NCBI GenBank assembly: GCA_963832365.1
Contig: CAWHUL010000006.1
Coordinates: forward strand, 1 to 64,000
Direction: 5' to 3'
Source: CAWBRT01 sp963832365
Lineage (GTDB): Bacteria > Acidobacteriota > Terriglobia > Terriglobales > Acidobacteriaceae
Length of the DNA stretch: 64,000 bases
Notes under the pieces: generated by a model
The model's database searches: none
What the model was told of the DNA's origin: nothing
The model's input: the letters and a program-made list of their open reading frames with translations, nothing else
Shown: in pieces, positions 8,487-16,613 of the stretch
How the letters are laid out: the number at the start of each line of letters is the position of its first letter
Numbering within the stretch: position 1 is the stretch's first letter
Position numbers and translations under genes: made by a program

Positions 8487-8515
8487 TTGGAGAGTACGAA
8501 GGGAAGTCGTACAAT
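8487..8515 (+). promoter_or_regulatory. sigma70-type promoter with internal palindrome
   Basis: TTGGAG (8487-8492), 17-base spacer, TACAAT (8510-8515), 46 bases before ATG 8561. The inverted repeat GTACGA / TCGTAC (8494-8499 and 8507-8512) sits between the two hexamers, a good place for a repressor or MerR-type activator. Confidence 0.6.
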
Positions 8516-8560
8516 AATGGCAGCGTGAGCTGCAATCAACTATAGAAAGAAGAACTGACT

Positions 8561-8977
8561 ATGGAAATGGTGAGTTTGGAATCTGCGCAGAAGATTCTCG
8601 CACAGGCTATGGAGAAGGCGACCAAGGATTTTGGCCGTCCCATTTGCGTTTCGGTATGCGACAAATTTGGATTCCTTATCGCTTTCGGCCGCATGAAAAA
8701 CGCGCCGGTGCGAAGCATCGAAATCTCGCGCCGCAAGGCGTACACTGCTGTCCGAATGGGTGTATCCACTGACGCGTTCCTGGCGCGCCTACACAAAGAA
8801 CAGATCGAAGCCGGTTTTTTTGGCGACGATATGGTCACGGCTCTTCCTGGCGGCAACCTTCTGAAGGATGCTGCCGGCAACGTTCTGGGTGGCGTGGGTG
8901 TGAGCGGCCTTACCTCGGCCGAGGACCAGTCCATCACGGAAGCTATGGCAGAATTGGTGAAAGCCGGGAAAGTGTAG
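8561..8977 (+). CDS. GlcG/HbpS-family protein (DUF336)
   Basis: This has 138 residues, a complete DUF336 domain: LESAQKILAQAMEKA, ICVSVCDKFGFLIAFGRM, SRRKAYTAVRMG, ALPGGNLLKDAAGNVLGGVGVSG. Family members bind haem or small organic acids, and GlcG is encoded in glycolate operons. There is no signal peptide, so it is cytoplasmic. It is followed by a tartronate-semialdehyde reductase and a glyoxylate reductase on the same strand, which fits a glyoxylate/glycerate setting. Its biochemical role is not established. Confidence 0.85.
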   Translation: MEMVSLESAQKILAQAMEKATKDFGRPICVSVCDKFGFLIAFGRMKNAPVRSIEISRRKAYTAVRMGVSTDAFLARLHKEQIEAGFFGDDMVTALPGGNLLKDAAGNVLGGVGVSGLTSAEDQSITEAMAELVKAGKV

Positions 8978-9022
8978 ACTTTTACTCGGAAGGTGCCCCG
9001 AAGTAGTTTGGATATTCGGGCT

Positions 9023-9051
9023 CCCCGGCAAACCTTTGGCGTTTGCTGGGG
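9023..9051. other. GC-rich stem-loop between GlcG-like and garR genes
   Basis: CCCCGGCAAAC pairs with GTTTGCTGGGG around a short loop, 45 bases after the GlcG-like stop. No T run follows, so it is more likely an mRNA-processing or attenuation structure than a terminator. Confidence 0.4.
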
Positions 9052-9128
9052 CGGCTCGTGGATCTGCTCTGACACGACTCTGGATTTAGCTTCCACAAAC
9101 CTTTGAATTTCGTAGGGAAAAAAGAAAA

Positions 9129-10022
9129 ATGAATAAGATTGGATTTGTTGGCTTGGGAATCATGGGAAAACCCATGAGCAAGAATCTTCTTAAGGCCGGT
9201 TACAAACTGGTCATTTACGATATCGTTCCGGCAGCCGTCGAAGAGGTCAAGAAGGCTGGCGCGGAAGTCGGCACCTCGCCCAGCGATGTGGCCTCCAAAA
9301 CCGATGTCATCATCACCATGCTGCCCAATTCTCCCCAGGTGAAGGAAGTGGTGCTGGGCAAGAACGGCGTCATCGAAGGCGCAAAGTCCGGCTCGCTGGT
9401 GGTTGACATGAGCTCGATCGCTCCGCTGGTGGCGCGCGAAGTGGGTGCGGAACTGAAGAAGAAAGGTATCCGCATGCTCGATGCCCCGGTCAGCGGCGGC
9501 GAACCGAAGGCAATTGACGGAACACTGTCGATCATGGTCGGTGGCGAAAAAGCGGACTTCGACACCATGCTTCCCGCGTTCAAGTGCATGGGGGCGTCCG
9601 CCGTCCTGACGGGCGCGCTCGGAGCCGGCAATGTTACCAAGCTGGCAAACCAGATCATCGTCGCCATCAACATTGCGGCGGTCTCTGAGGCAATGGTACT
9701 GGCTACCAAGGCCGGCGTGGACCCGAACCTGGTGTACGAAGCGATCAAGGGGGGACTCGCAGGCAGCACTGTGCTGAACGCGAAGGCGCCACTGATGATG
9801 GATCGCAAGTTCAATCCGGGGTTCCGCATCAACCTGCACATCAAGGACATGGCCAACGTTATCGAAACCGCCCACGGAGTCGGCGTTCCCCTGCCGCTCT
9901 CGGCCGCCGTCATGGAGATCATGCAGGCGCTGAAAGTGGACGGCTTGGGCGATAGCGACCACGGCGCCATCGTGCGCTTCTACGAGAAGCTTGCCCAGAC
10001 CGAAGTAAAACGGCAATCGTAA
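9129..10022 (+). CDS. garR: 2-hydroxy-3-oxopropionate (tartronate semialdehyde) reductase
   Basis: This has 297 residues. It is a beta-hydroxyacid dehydrogenase of the GarR/GlxR/MmsB family that reduces tartronate semialdehyde to D-glycerate, or oxidises 3-hydroxyisobutyrate-type acids. The NAD(P) site is GLGIMGKPMSKNL (about 7-19). The substrate loop DAPVSGGEPKAIDGTLSIMVGG is present at about 120-141, and the catalytic Lys is in GNVTKLANQ at about 173. Neighbours (GlcG-like, glyoxylate reductase) favour tartronate semialdehyde. Within the family the substrate cannot be fixed by sequence alone. Confidence 0.85.
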   Translation: MNKIGFVGLGIMGKPMSKNLLKAGYKLVIYDIVPAAVEEVKKAGAEVGTSPSDVASKTDVIITMLPNSPQVKEVVLGKNGVIEGAKSGSLVVDMSSIAPLVAREVGAELKKKGIRMLDAPVSGGEPKAIDGTLSIMVGGEKADFDTMLPAFKCMGASAVLTGALGAGNVTKLANQIIVAINIAAVSEAMVLATKAGVDPNLVYEAIKGGLAGSTVLNAKAPLMMDRKFNPGFRINLHIKDMANVIETAHGVGVPLPLSAAVMEIMQALKVDGLGDSDHGAIVRFYEKLAQTEVKRQS

Positions 10023-10078
10023 CGGCGGCATCGAACAGGTAGAGCAGATGCAGAGATGCTGTATCCCGGGAGATGAAC

Positions 10079-10191
10079 GTCATTCCGAGCGAGTGACGCC
10101 TTGCGTCGCGAGTCGAGGAATCTCGTGCTGTGTTTTTTTTGCTACAGAAACACAAGATCCCTCCACTCCGCTTCGCTTCGGTCGGGATGAC
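10079..10191. repeat. REP-like imperfect palindrome
   Basis: A left arm beginning GTCATTCCGAGCGAGTGACG is complementary to a right arm ending CGCTTCGGTCGGGATGAC, with a T8 run in the middle. It is a dispersed palindromic repeat of the 'GTCATTCCGAGCG' type common in soil bacteria. It occupies most of the gap between garR and the next dehydrogenase. Confidence 0.75.
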
Positions 10192-10236
10192 GCCTCTTAT
10201 AGACACTGGGATACACCGACCATGGAATTGGTATAG

Positions 10237-11220
10237 ATGACGAAGCCCAATGTATTCGTAACCAGACTGATACCTCCGGCCAACATCGACGAGTTGAAGA
10301 AGCATTTCGATGTCGAGGTGAACCACGAGGATCGAGCTCTGCCCAAAGCAGAGCTCGAAGCCAAGGCCAAAGGCCGCGACGCCCTGCTGACGCTGGTGAC
10401 CGACACGGTCGACGGCGATCTGCTGGACGCCGCCGGAGCGCAGTTGAAAATTGTCGCCAACTACGCGGTCGGCTACAACAACTTCGATCTGGCTGCCGCA
10501 ACCAAGCGTGGCGTGATTCTGACGAATACACCGGGCGTGCTGGACAACGCCACGGCAACTCATACCTGGGCCCTGCTTTTGTCCACTGCCCGGCGAGTCG
10601 TCGAATCCGACAAATACCTTCGCCAAGGCAGGTGGAAGGGTTGGGCGGCGATGGATTTTATCGGTCTGGATGTGGACGGAACAACGCTGGGGATCGCCGG
10701 CCTGGGCCGTATCGGATCCAATGTTGCGCGCAAGGCTAAGGGGTACGATATGAAAATTATCTACTCCGACGTCCGCCGCAACATGGATTTCGAAAAAGAA
10801 TTCGGCGCCACCTACGTCGATAAGGAGACTCTTTTGAAAGAGTCGGACTTCCTTACCCTGCACGTGCCGCTCACACCGGATACTCACCACTACATCGGCG
10901 AGAAGGAACTCAAGCTGATGAAGAAGACCGCGGTCCTGATCAATGCCTGCCGTGGGCCGGTGGTCGACGAGAAGGCGTTGATCAAGGCTTTGCGGGAAAA
11001 ACAGATATGGGGCGCCGGTCTCGATGTTTTCGAAAATGAACCTCGGGTCGAACCCGGGCTAGCGGAACTCGATAATGTCGTCATCGTGCCGCACATCGGC
11101 TCGTCGACCATCGAAACCCGGCTCGGCATGGGCAGGATTGCGGTGAATAACATCATCAAGGTCCTGAACGGCGAACCACCTGAGACGTGCGTGAACCCGG
11201 ACGTGCTGAAGAAGAAATAA
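10237..11220 (+). CDS. gyaR: glyoxylate/hydroxypyruvate reductase (D-2-hydroxyacid dehydrogenase)
   Basis: This has 327 residues. It is a D-isomer-specific 2-hydroxyacid dehydrogenase. The nucleotide site is GLGRIGSNVARKA (about 152-164). The catalytic Arg lies in INACRGPVVDEKALI, the Glu in DVFENEP and the His in VPHIGSS. The closest types by motif are GyaR/GhrB glyoxylate and hydroxypyruvate reductases. With garR upstream it would feed glyoxylate or hydroxypyruvate to glycolate or glycerate. A strong terminator follows at 11253. Confidence 0.85.
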   Translation: MTKPNVFVTRLIPPANIDELKKHFDVEVNHEDRALPKAELEAKAKGRDALLTLVTDTVDGDLLDAAGAQLKIVANYAVGYNNFDLAAATKRGVILTNTPGVLDNATATHTWALLLSTARRVVESDKYLRQGRWKGWAAMDFIGLDVDGTTLGIAGLGRIGSNVARKAKGYDMKIIYSDVRRNMDFEKEFGATYVDKETLLKESDFLTLHVPLTPDTHHYIGEKELKLMKKTAVLINACRGPVVDEKALIKALREKQIWGAGLDVFENEPRVEPGLAELDNVVIVPHIGSSTIETRLGMGRIAVNNIIKVLNGEPPETCVNPDVLKKK

Positions 11221-11252
11221 CCCGCTTTCCACGGCGGCATACGAACAAACTT

Positions 11253-11280
11253 GAGGCACCCTACGGGGTGCCTCTTTTTT
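11253..11280 (+). terminator. intrinsic terminator after gyaR
   Basis: GAGGCACCC (11253-11261) pairs with GGGTGCCTC (11266-11274), followed directly by T6. Classic strong terminator. Confidence 0.95.
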
Positions 11281-11836
11281 AGTTAGATATTTGAGCGAGG
11301 CGCTCCAGTTCTCGCCGCCTTTTTGAGGAATTCAGGAACTAGCACGCTGCGCGCCAGATTGAAGCGGACCGAGGTTACGACGGCACGTGTCCCACCGATA
11401 AGGCATCGAACTTTAGTAACCTACAAAAAATTTCTAAATTTACTCTTTTATCAATAGTTCCAGATGACTATCAGCGGTCCAGACGACGCACCACGCCCGT
11501 CTTGGCCCTTTCCATGACAGGCACTGCAGTTCCTTCGGAGAAATCTCACGGCAACCCAAAGACGCCTTAACTCGCTCTTATCGTGGTGCTTTTCATATCG
11601 GTACAGTTAACTGGTTGTGTATCTACCAGATCAACACACATCATTCCCATTGTGGGAATTTAAGGTATTTTTCCGGGGTTTATCTATGGACTTCGATTGC
11701 GTGCCACTCGCCGGGGTGAAATTGTTACTAAAGTTCATGTTCCGATCCAGAACTTGGACGCTAACTCTGCAGGCGTCGGTCGGGACCGCTTTCGATGTTC
11801 AAGTTTGAGCGAAGCCGTCGAACCAGGAAGGATGCA
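11281..11836. other. long non-coding stretch with one palindrome
   Basis: No convincing gene is found on either strand in about 550 bases. The only clear structure is ATTCCCA-TTG-TGGGAAT (11643-11659), a perfect 7-bp palindrome that could be an operator. AT content is higher near 11420-11460. A regulatory region for the secreted protein at 11837 is likely. Confidence 0.5.
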
Positions 11837-12169
11837 ATGAGCAAACCGGGAAAGCAGTTCAGAATGGTTGCTTTTTTGCTAGTGCTGATCGCTTGCGCCG
11901 TATCGGCCTCAGCTCAATCCTCCAGGGGAACGCTAACGGTTTCTCTTCAAGTCGTGCCTTCGTCGGTGCTCATCGTTGGCGAAGATGGCAAGACGCGAAT
12001 CATAGAAGCGAACGGGACCAACGGCTTGACGATTACGATAATCGACGCGCCAGCCACGTTTGACAGGGCTTTGAATGTGGGCGTGACGCGAACCAATACA
12101 TCGACAACAACCACGCAGCGAACCCGGCAGGCGACTCAGGCTTCGGTCGACGGCACACTATCGCATTGA
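11837..12169 (+). CDS. small secreted hypothetical protein
   Basis: ATG 11837 (MSKPGKQF) is preferred over the in-frame ATG 11795 because AGGAAGG precedes it and the signal peptide then starts properly: MSKPGKQFRMVAFLLVLIACAVSASAQ, cleaved after ASA. The protein has 110 residues. The mature part is Thr/Ser-rich with an immunoglobulin-like beta pattern (GTLTVSLQVVPSSVLIVGEDG) and a run of Thr (TNTSTTTTQRT). Exported; function unknown. It is isolated between two unrelated units. Confidence 0.6.
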   Translation: MSKPGKQFRMVAFLLVLIACAVSASAQSSRGTLTVSLQVVPSSVLIVGEDGKTRIIEANGTNGLTITIIDAPATFDRALNVGVTRTNTSTTTTQRTRQATQASVDGTLSH

Positions 12170-12453
12170 ACCGCCGAAGAAGCGTTTCGCCATAGTTTTT
12201 CCCGCGTCCAAGGGTGGTTGCACCAGCCCGCAAGAACAAAGTTACTCCCTCCTGATACCTCGCCGGTCCTGTAACGATGATTCCAGGGCCGGCGGACTTT
12301 CCCTCTTTCTCACCAACTTCTGCTTCAACTTCGCTGCCGTCTCTTCCATCACAACGGCGGAACGAAACTCCGCGAATCGGCTTTTTTGAGTGGGAATTTT
12401 GCCTTTCTCGGCGTAATTTCAGAAGAGAGTCACAAGAGAGGTGGTTCATAAAG

Positions 12454-13785
12454 ATGAGCATTATCACGGATCTTTTAGCTGACATCGCTTTGCCGAGGAT
12501 GGTTCGGGTGAGGCAGAAGTTTGCCGCTCCGGAAGTCCATGACGTCGCTGCTGCTTTGCGGGAAGAACTTCGCCGGCCGGAGATTGCCCGCCGGGTCAAG
12601 CCAGGCATGAGCATCGCCGTAGGTGTCGGAAGCCGGGGCGTGGCGGAGATCGCGCTGATCGTAAGAGTCACCATCGAGGAGCTCAAGAGGCTCGGGGCCA
12701 AACCCTTTATCGTGCCTGCCATGGGAAGCCACGGAGGCGCCACTGCCGAAGGGCAGAAGCAGGTGCTGGCCGGTCTGGGAGTGACCGAAGAAAGCGCCGG
12801 CTGCCCAATTGTTTCCTGCATGGACGTGGTCGAACTCGGTGTTCTGGATAACGGTCTTGCGGTACTCATGGACAAGCCGGCATACGAAGCCGATGGAATT
12901 ATCGTGATCAATCGCATCAAGGCCCACAACGCTTTCAGCGGCCTCAACGAGAGCGGCTTGGTGAAGATGATTACCATTGGTCTTGGCAAGCAGAAAGGGG
13001 CCGACGCAGCCCATGTGCTCGGCTTCGGACGCATGGCCGAGTTCAGCGTCGAGATGGCCAAAGTCAAATTGGCAAAGCTTCCCATTCTGTTTGGCGTCGG
13101 CAGCGTGGAAAACGCCTACGACCGCGTAGCGAAAATCGCTGTGATTCCCGCCGAGCAGATCATTGAGACCGAACGCAAGCTGCTGGTCGAAGCAAAGGCC
13201 AACATGCCCAAGCTGCTGTTGCAAGCCCTCGACATTCTGCTTGTCGACCAGTTGGGTAAAGAGTTTTCCGGAGGCGGCATGGATCCGTACATCACCGGGC
13301 GTGCTCCGACTCCTTACCTCGATCCCGGCCCCACGGCAATGCGGGTGGTGGTTCTGGACATTACAGACCGCAGCCACGGAAACTCCTGCGGCGTGGGAAT
13401 GGCCGACATTACGACTCGGCGGCTCTTCAACAAGATGGATTTCGAATACACCTATGCTAACGTCTTGACCTCTACCGTGACGCCGTCGGCGCGCATTGGG
13501 TTGATCATGGACTCTGACCGCCTGGCCATCCAGGCGGCGATGAAGACCTGCAACGCTTCCGACATGGGTCGAGTCCGTATGGCTCGCATCGCTAATACCC
13601 TGCATGTCGAGGAAATCTACATTTCCGAATGCATGTTGGAGGAAGCTCGGAAGCATCACGACATCGCGGTGCTCAGCGAACCGCAGCCGTGGCTCTTTGA
13701 TGCGGCCGGGAACCTCTCCGACATAGGAGCCTGGCAACACCACGCGGAGTGTTCCGCCTCGCCTGAAGCGGCTCTCGCTAAATAG
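12454..13785 (+). CDS. LarA-like DUF2088 (lactate racemase N-terminal domain) protein
   Basis: ATG 12454 is preceded by GAGAGGTGG. It has 443 residues. Motifs of the lactate-racemase N-terminal domain are clear: PAMGSHGGATAEGQ, GCPIVSCMDVVELG, ADGIIVINRIKAHNAF, ESGLVKMITIGLGKQKGA. The C-terminal half (DPGPTAMRVVVLDITDRSHGNSCGVGMAD, NKMDFEYTYANV) belongs to a DUF2088 subgroup lacking the obvious Ni-pincer Lys/His arrangement, so racemase activity is not assured. No LarB/C/E maturation genes are in the window. In context (2-hydroxyacid enzymes on both sides) it may act on a hydroxy or sugar acid. Confidence 0.75.
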   Translation: MSIITDLLADIALPRMVRVRQKFAAPEVHDVAAALREELRRPEIARRVKPGMSIAVGVGSRGVAEIALIVRVTIEELKRLGAKPFIVPAMGSHGGATAEGQKQVLAGLGVTEESAGCPIVSCMDVVELGVLDNGLAVLMDKPAYEADGIIVINRIKAHNAFSGLNESGLVKMITIGLGKQKGADAAHVLGFGRMAEFSVEMAKVKLAKLPILFGVGSVENAYDRVAKIAVIPAEQIIETERKLLVEAKANMPKLLLQALDILLVDQLGKEFSGGGMDPYITGRAPTPYLDPGPTAMRVVVLDITDRSHGNSCGVGMADITTRRLFNKMDFEYTYANVLTSTVTPSARIGLIMDSDRLAIQAAMKTCNASDMGRVRMARIANTLHVEEIYISECMLEEARKHHDIAVLSEPQPWLFDAAGNLSDIGAWQHHAECSASPEAALAK

Positions 13786-13823
13786 CAACCGGAGAGCAGC
13801 TGTAACATAATCGAAGCCTTTGC

Positions 13824-13858
13824 TTTCCCCTGTCTTCGAAAGAAGGCAGGGGAAACTT
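13824..13858 (+). terminator. hairpin after the DUF2088 gene
   Basis: TTTCCCCTG (13824-13832) pairs with CAGGGGAAA (13847-13855) with an inner TTC-GAAA-GAA extension, followed by CTTTA. Probable terminator with a weak T tract. Confidence 0.6.
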
Positions 13859-14071
13859 TATGCCTTCGCGTTTCCTGCAACTTCTGCTTCGCATAGCTCC
13901 AGTGCTTCCAATTGCTGCGCCCGCGGCAGGAACGCGCGTTCAGGTTTTGCGAATCTGCATCGACTTATTGGGCATCTAGTGGGCCTGGATATTAAGATAG
14001 CGACTGTGTGCTAATCCACTTACATAAGGACAAGCAGCTCCACCTGCTTCTGTCCTCAGGAGAACGATTCA

Positions 14072-14932
14072 ATGCCGCAGCAAGATGTTCCCGTTTGGTT
14101 GATCACTGGTTGCTCGACCGGATTCGGCCGGGAGCTGGCGAAGCTTGTGCTCGAACGTGGCTGGTGCGCCGTGGTAACGGCGCGCGACCCGAAGAAGATT
14201 CAGGATCTCGTGGCCGGAACAGATGGCCGGGGGCTTGCCCTCAAACTCGATGTCACGGATTCGGCGCAGATCGCCGAAGCCGTAAAGAAAGCCGAAGCAG
14301 CCTTTGGCAAAATCGATGTTCTGGTGAACAATGCCGGCTTCGGCTACATGGCCGCAGTCGAGGAAGGCGAGGATGATGAAGTTCGTGCCATGTTCGAGAC
14401 TAACTTCTTCGGTCTCGTCGACGTGACCCGAGCTGTTTTGCCGGGCATGCGCAAACGACGGCGCGGGCACATCCTTAATATCTCTTCGATTGGCGGATTC
14501 ATCGGCTTCCCGGGCGTGGGCTACTACAACGCGACGAAGTTTGCGGTCGAGGGTCTCTCGGAAGCACTGGCCAAGGAGGTCGAGCCGCTCGGAATCAAAG
14601 TGGTGATCGTCGAGCCGGGGCCGTTCCGCACAGATTGGGCCGGACGCTCGCTGAAGCAGACCGGCGACGGAATTGAGGACTACGCCAAGACCGCGGCTGT
14701 GCGCCGCAAGGCAATTTCCGATGGCAGCGGCAAGCAGGTTGGGGATCCGGTTCGCGGCGCGAAGGCAATGATCGAAGTGGTGCGATCGAGCAACCCGCCG
14801 TTGCGGCTGGTGCTGGGGCGCATGGCACTGGATGGCGCGCGCGGCAAGCTCGAAGTTCTGCGCCGCGACCTCGATGCCTGGGAAAAGACGTCGCTCGGCG
14901 CCGACTTCCCGGCAGTTCCGGCGGCGAAGTGA
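14072..14932 (+). CDS. short-chain dehydrogenase/reductase (SDR)
   Basis: This has 286 residues. It is a classical SDR: TGxxxGxG site TGCSTGFGRELAK (about 11-23), NNAG motif (NNAGFGYM), catalytic Ser in NISSIGG, and YxxxK in YYNATKFAVEG. The longer C-terminus resembles the oxidoreductases often called retinol- or ketoreductase-like; the substrate is unknown. A CTCAGGAG site precedes ATG 14072. Its stop overlaps the GTG start of the ABC ATPase (GTGA), so the two are co-translated. Confidence 0.8.
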   Translation: MPQQDVPVWLITGCSTGFGRELAKLVLERGWCAVVTARDPKKIQDLVAGTDGRGLALKLDVTDSAQIAEAVKKAEAAFGKIDVLVNNAGFGYMAAVEEGEDDEVRAMFETNFFGLVDVTRAVLPGMRKRRRGHILNISSIGGFIGFPGVGYYNATKFAVEGLSEALAKEVEPLGIKVVIVEPGPFRTDWAGRSLKQTGDGIEDYAKTAAVRRKAISDGSGKQVGDPVRGAKAMIEVVRSSNPPLRLVLGRMALDGARGKLEVLRRDLDAWEKTSLGADFPAVPAAK

Positions 14933-15720
14933 TTGAGTCGCAGTCCACGGCTGCGCCCTCGCAGGGAAAGGCGCTTTCGGTAACACAGCTCCGCAAGGTC
15001 TACGGCGACACCGTCGCCGTAGACGCTGTTTCATTCGAGGTGCAGCCAAAAGAAATCGTTGGCCTGCTGGGTCCAAACGGAGCGGGCAAGACCACCATCA
15101 TCAACATGATTCTTGGTGTTCTGGAACCAAGTGCCGGAAGCGTCTGGGTCGAAGGCATCGACTTGGCGTCGCATCGTTCGCAAGCGCTTGAGCGCACGAA
15201 TTTCGCTGCCGTCTATGCTCCCCTGCCCGGCAATCTCACCGTATATCAGAATTTGCGCGTTTTCGGTCTGATCTATGGAGTAAAGAACGCTGCACAGCGC
15301 ATTGCGCTCGTGCTGAAGCAGTTCGATCTGGAACCGTTTCGAAACGTCAAGTGTGGCCTGCTTTCGTCGGGCGAGCAAACCCGCGCGGCGCTCGCCAAGG
15401 CCATGCTGAACAACCCGCAACTGCTTCTTCTCGACGAGCCGACCGCCTCGCTGGACCCTTCTTCCGCTCGCGAAATCCGCGCAAAGATTCGCGATTGCAC
15501 GACGCAGGGCACGTGCGGCGTGCTGTGGACATCGCACAATATGCACGAAGTCGAGGAAGTCTGCGATCGCGTACTCTTCCTCTCGCGTGGAAAGATTCTT
15601 CTGGAGGGAGACCCCAAGACCTTGCCGCGGGAGCACGGCAAGGAAAACCTCGAGGAGTTGTTCATCACCGTGGCGCGTGAGCCGCTCGCCCTTGATTTGG
15701 ACCCGTTTCGACAAAGGTGA
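14929..15720 (+). CDS. ABC transporter ATP-binding protein (ABC-2 type export)
   Basis: This has 263 residues, starting at GTG 14929 inside the SDR stop. Walker A is GPNGAGKTT, the signature is LLSSGEQTRAAL (LSSGE instead of LSGGQ), Walker B is LLLLDEPTASLDP and the switch His is in TSHNMHEVEEV. The Q-loop region reads YAPLPGNLTVYQNL, without the usual Gln, as in some ABC-2 ATPases that have a P-x-LTV motif. It pairs with the permease at 15774. Likely a drug, polysaccharide or Na+ exporter; the substrate cannot be told. Confidence 0.85.
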   Translation: MIESQSTAAPSQGKALSVTQLRKVYGDTVAVDAVSFEVQPKEIVGLLGPNGAGKTTIINMILGVLEPSAGSVWVEGIDLASHRSQALERTNFAAVYAPLPGNLTVYQNLRVFGLIYGVKNAAQRIALVLKQFDLEPFRNVKCGLLSSGEQTRAALAKAMLNNPQLLLLDEPTASLDPSSAREIRAKIRDCTTQGTCGVLWTSHNMHEVEEVCDRVLFLSRGKILLEGDPKTLPREHGKENLEELFITVAREPLALDLDPFRQR

Positions 15721-15773
15721 TCCTATGTATCTTATGTCGGTTTGACAGCTCGAGATGCAATTAGGTTAGCGCT

Positions 15774-16577
15774 ATGTTTCTTGGCCGTACCACAGCCATT
15801 CTGCTTCGCCAGTTTTATTTAATGCGTGGGAGTCCCTCGCGCGTATTGCCGACGTTCGTGTGGGTCGCCATTGACATGGTCTTGTGGGGTTTCATCACCA
15901 AGTACCTGAATTCAGTGACCTCGTCGGGCATTAATTTCGTGCCTACCCTGCTGGGGGCCGTTCTCTTCTGGGACTTCTTTGCGCGAGTCATGCAGGGAGT
16001 GACGATGACATTCTTCGAGGATGTCTGGTCACGCAATTTTCTGAACATCTTTGCGACGCCGCTCTCCATATCGGAGTACGTCGGCGGTCTGGTGTTATCG
16101 AGCACAGCGACCAGCCTGGTCGGACTTGCCGTGATGCTGGTGTTAGCAACCTCTCTATTTGGTCTTCGCTTTTTCGCCTACGGGCTCATCCTGGTGCCGT
16201 TCCTGCTCGTGCTGTTTCTCTTCGGAATCGCCTTCGGCATCGTGGGCAGCGCCCTGGTTCTGCGTTTCGGCCCGGCATCGGAGTGGTTCATATGGCCGAT
16301 TCCCGCGCTTCTTTCGCCGTTTGCCGGTGTCTTCTATCCGCTCTCCACGCTCCCCGGGTGGATGCGCCTCATCTCGCGCATCTTGCCGCCTTCTTATGTA
16401 TTCGAGGGAATGCGAGCGATCGTTTCCGGCGGCACAGCGTCGGGAAGTGGGCTGCTGTGGGGCTTAGGTCTTGCCGTACTCTACGTCCTGCTTGCTTCCT
16501 GGTTCTTCACCCGCATGTATCGGCATGCCGTCCGAACCGGTCTCATCGCCCGTTACAGCGCCGAAACCGTGAATTGA
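15774..16577 (+). CDS. ABC-2 type transporter permease
   Basis: This has 267 residues with six hydrophobic segments and the ABC2_membrane (NodJ-like) pattern: VLPTFVWVAIDMVLWGFITKY, PLSISEYVGGLVLSS, and the conserved FAGVFYPLSTLPGWMRLISRILPPSYVFEGMR near residues 180-215. It forms the membrane half of the exporter with the ATPase 53 bases upstream. Confidence 0.85.
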   Translation: MFLGRTTAILLRQFYLMRGSPSRVLPTFVWVAIDMVLWGFITKYLNSVTSSGINFVPTLLGAVLFWDFFARVMQGVTMTFFEDVWSRNFLNIFATPLSISEYVGGLVLSSTATSLVGLAVMLVLATSLFGLRFFAYGLILVPFLLVLFLFGIAFGIVGSALVLRFGPASEWFIWPIPALLSPFAGVFYPLSTLPGWMRLISRILPPSYVFEGMRAIVSGGTASGSGLLWGLGLAVLYVLLASWFFTRMYRHAVRTGLIARYSAETVN

Positions 16578-16613
16578 AGAAGCTCACATGGCAGCTTTTC
16601 GGCGCGGTCGCTC

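Noticed and set aside
11617..11808. 63-residue frame before the secreted protein
   Set aside because: No ribosome-binding site; sequence looks non-coding.
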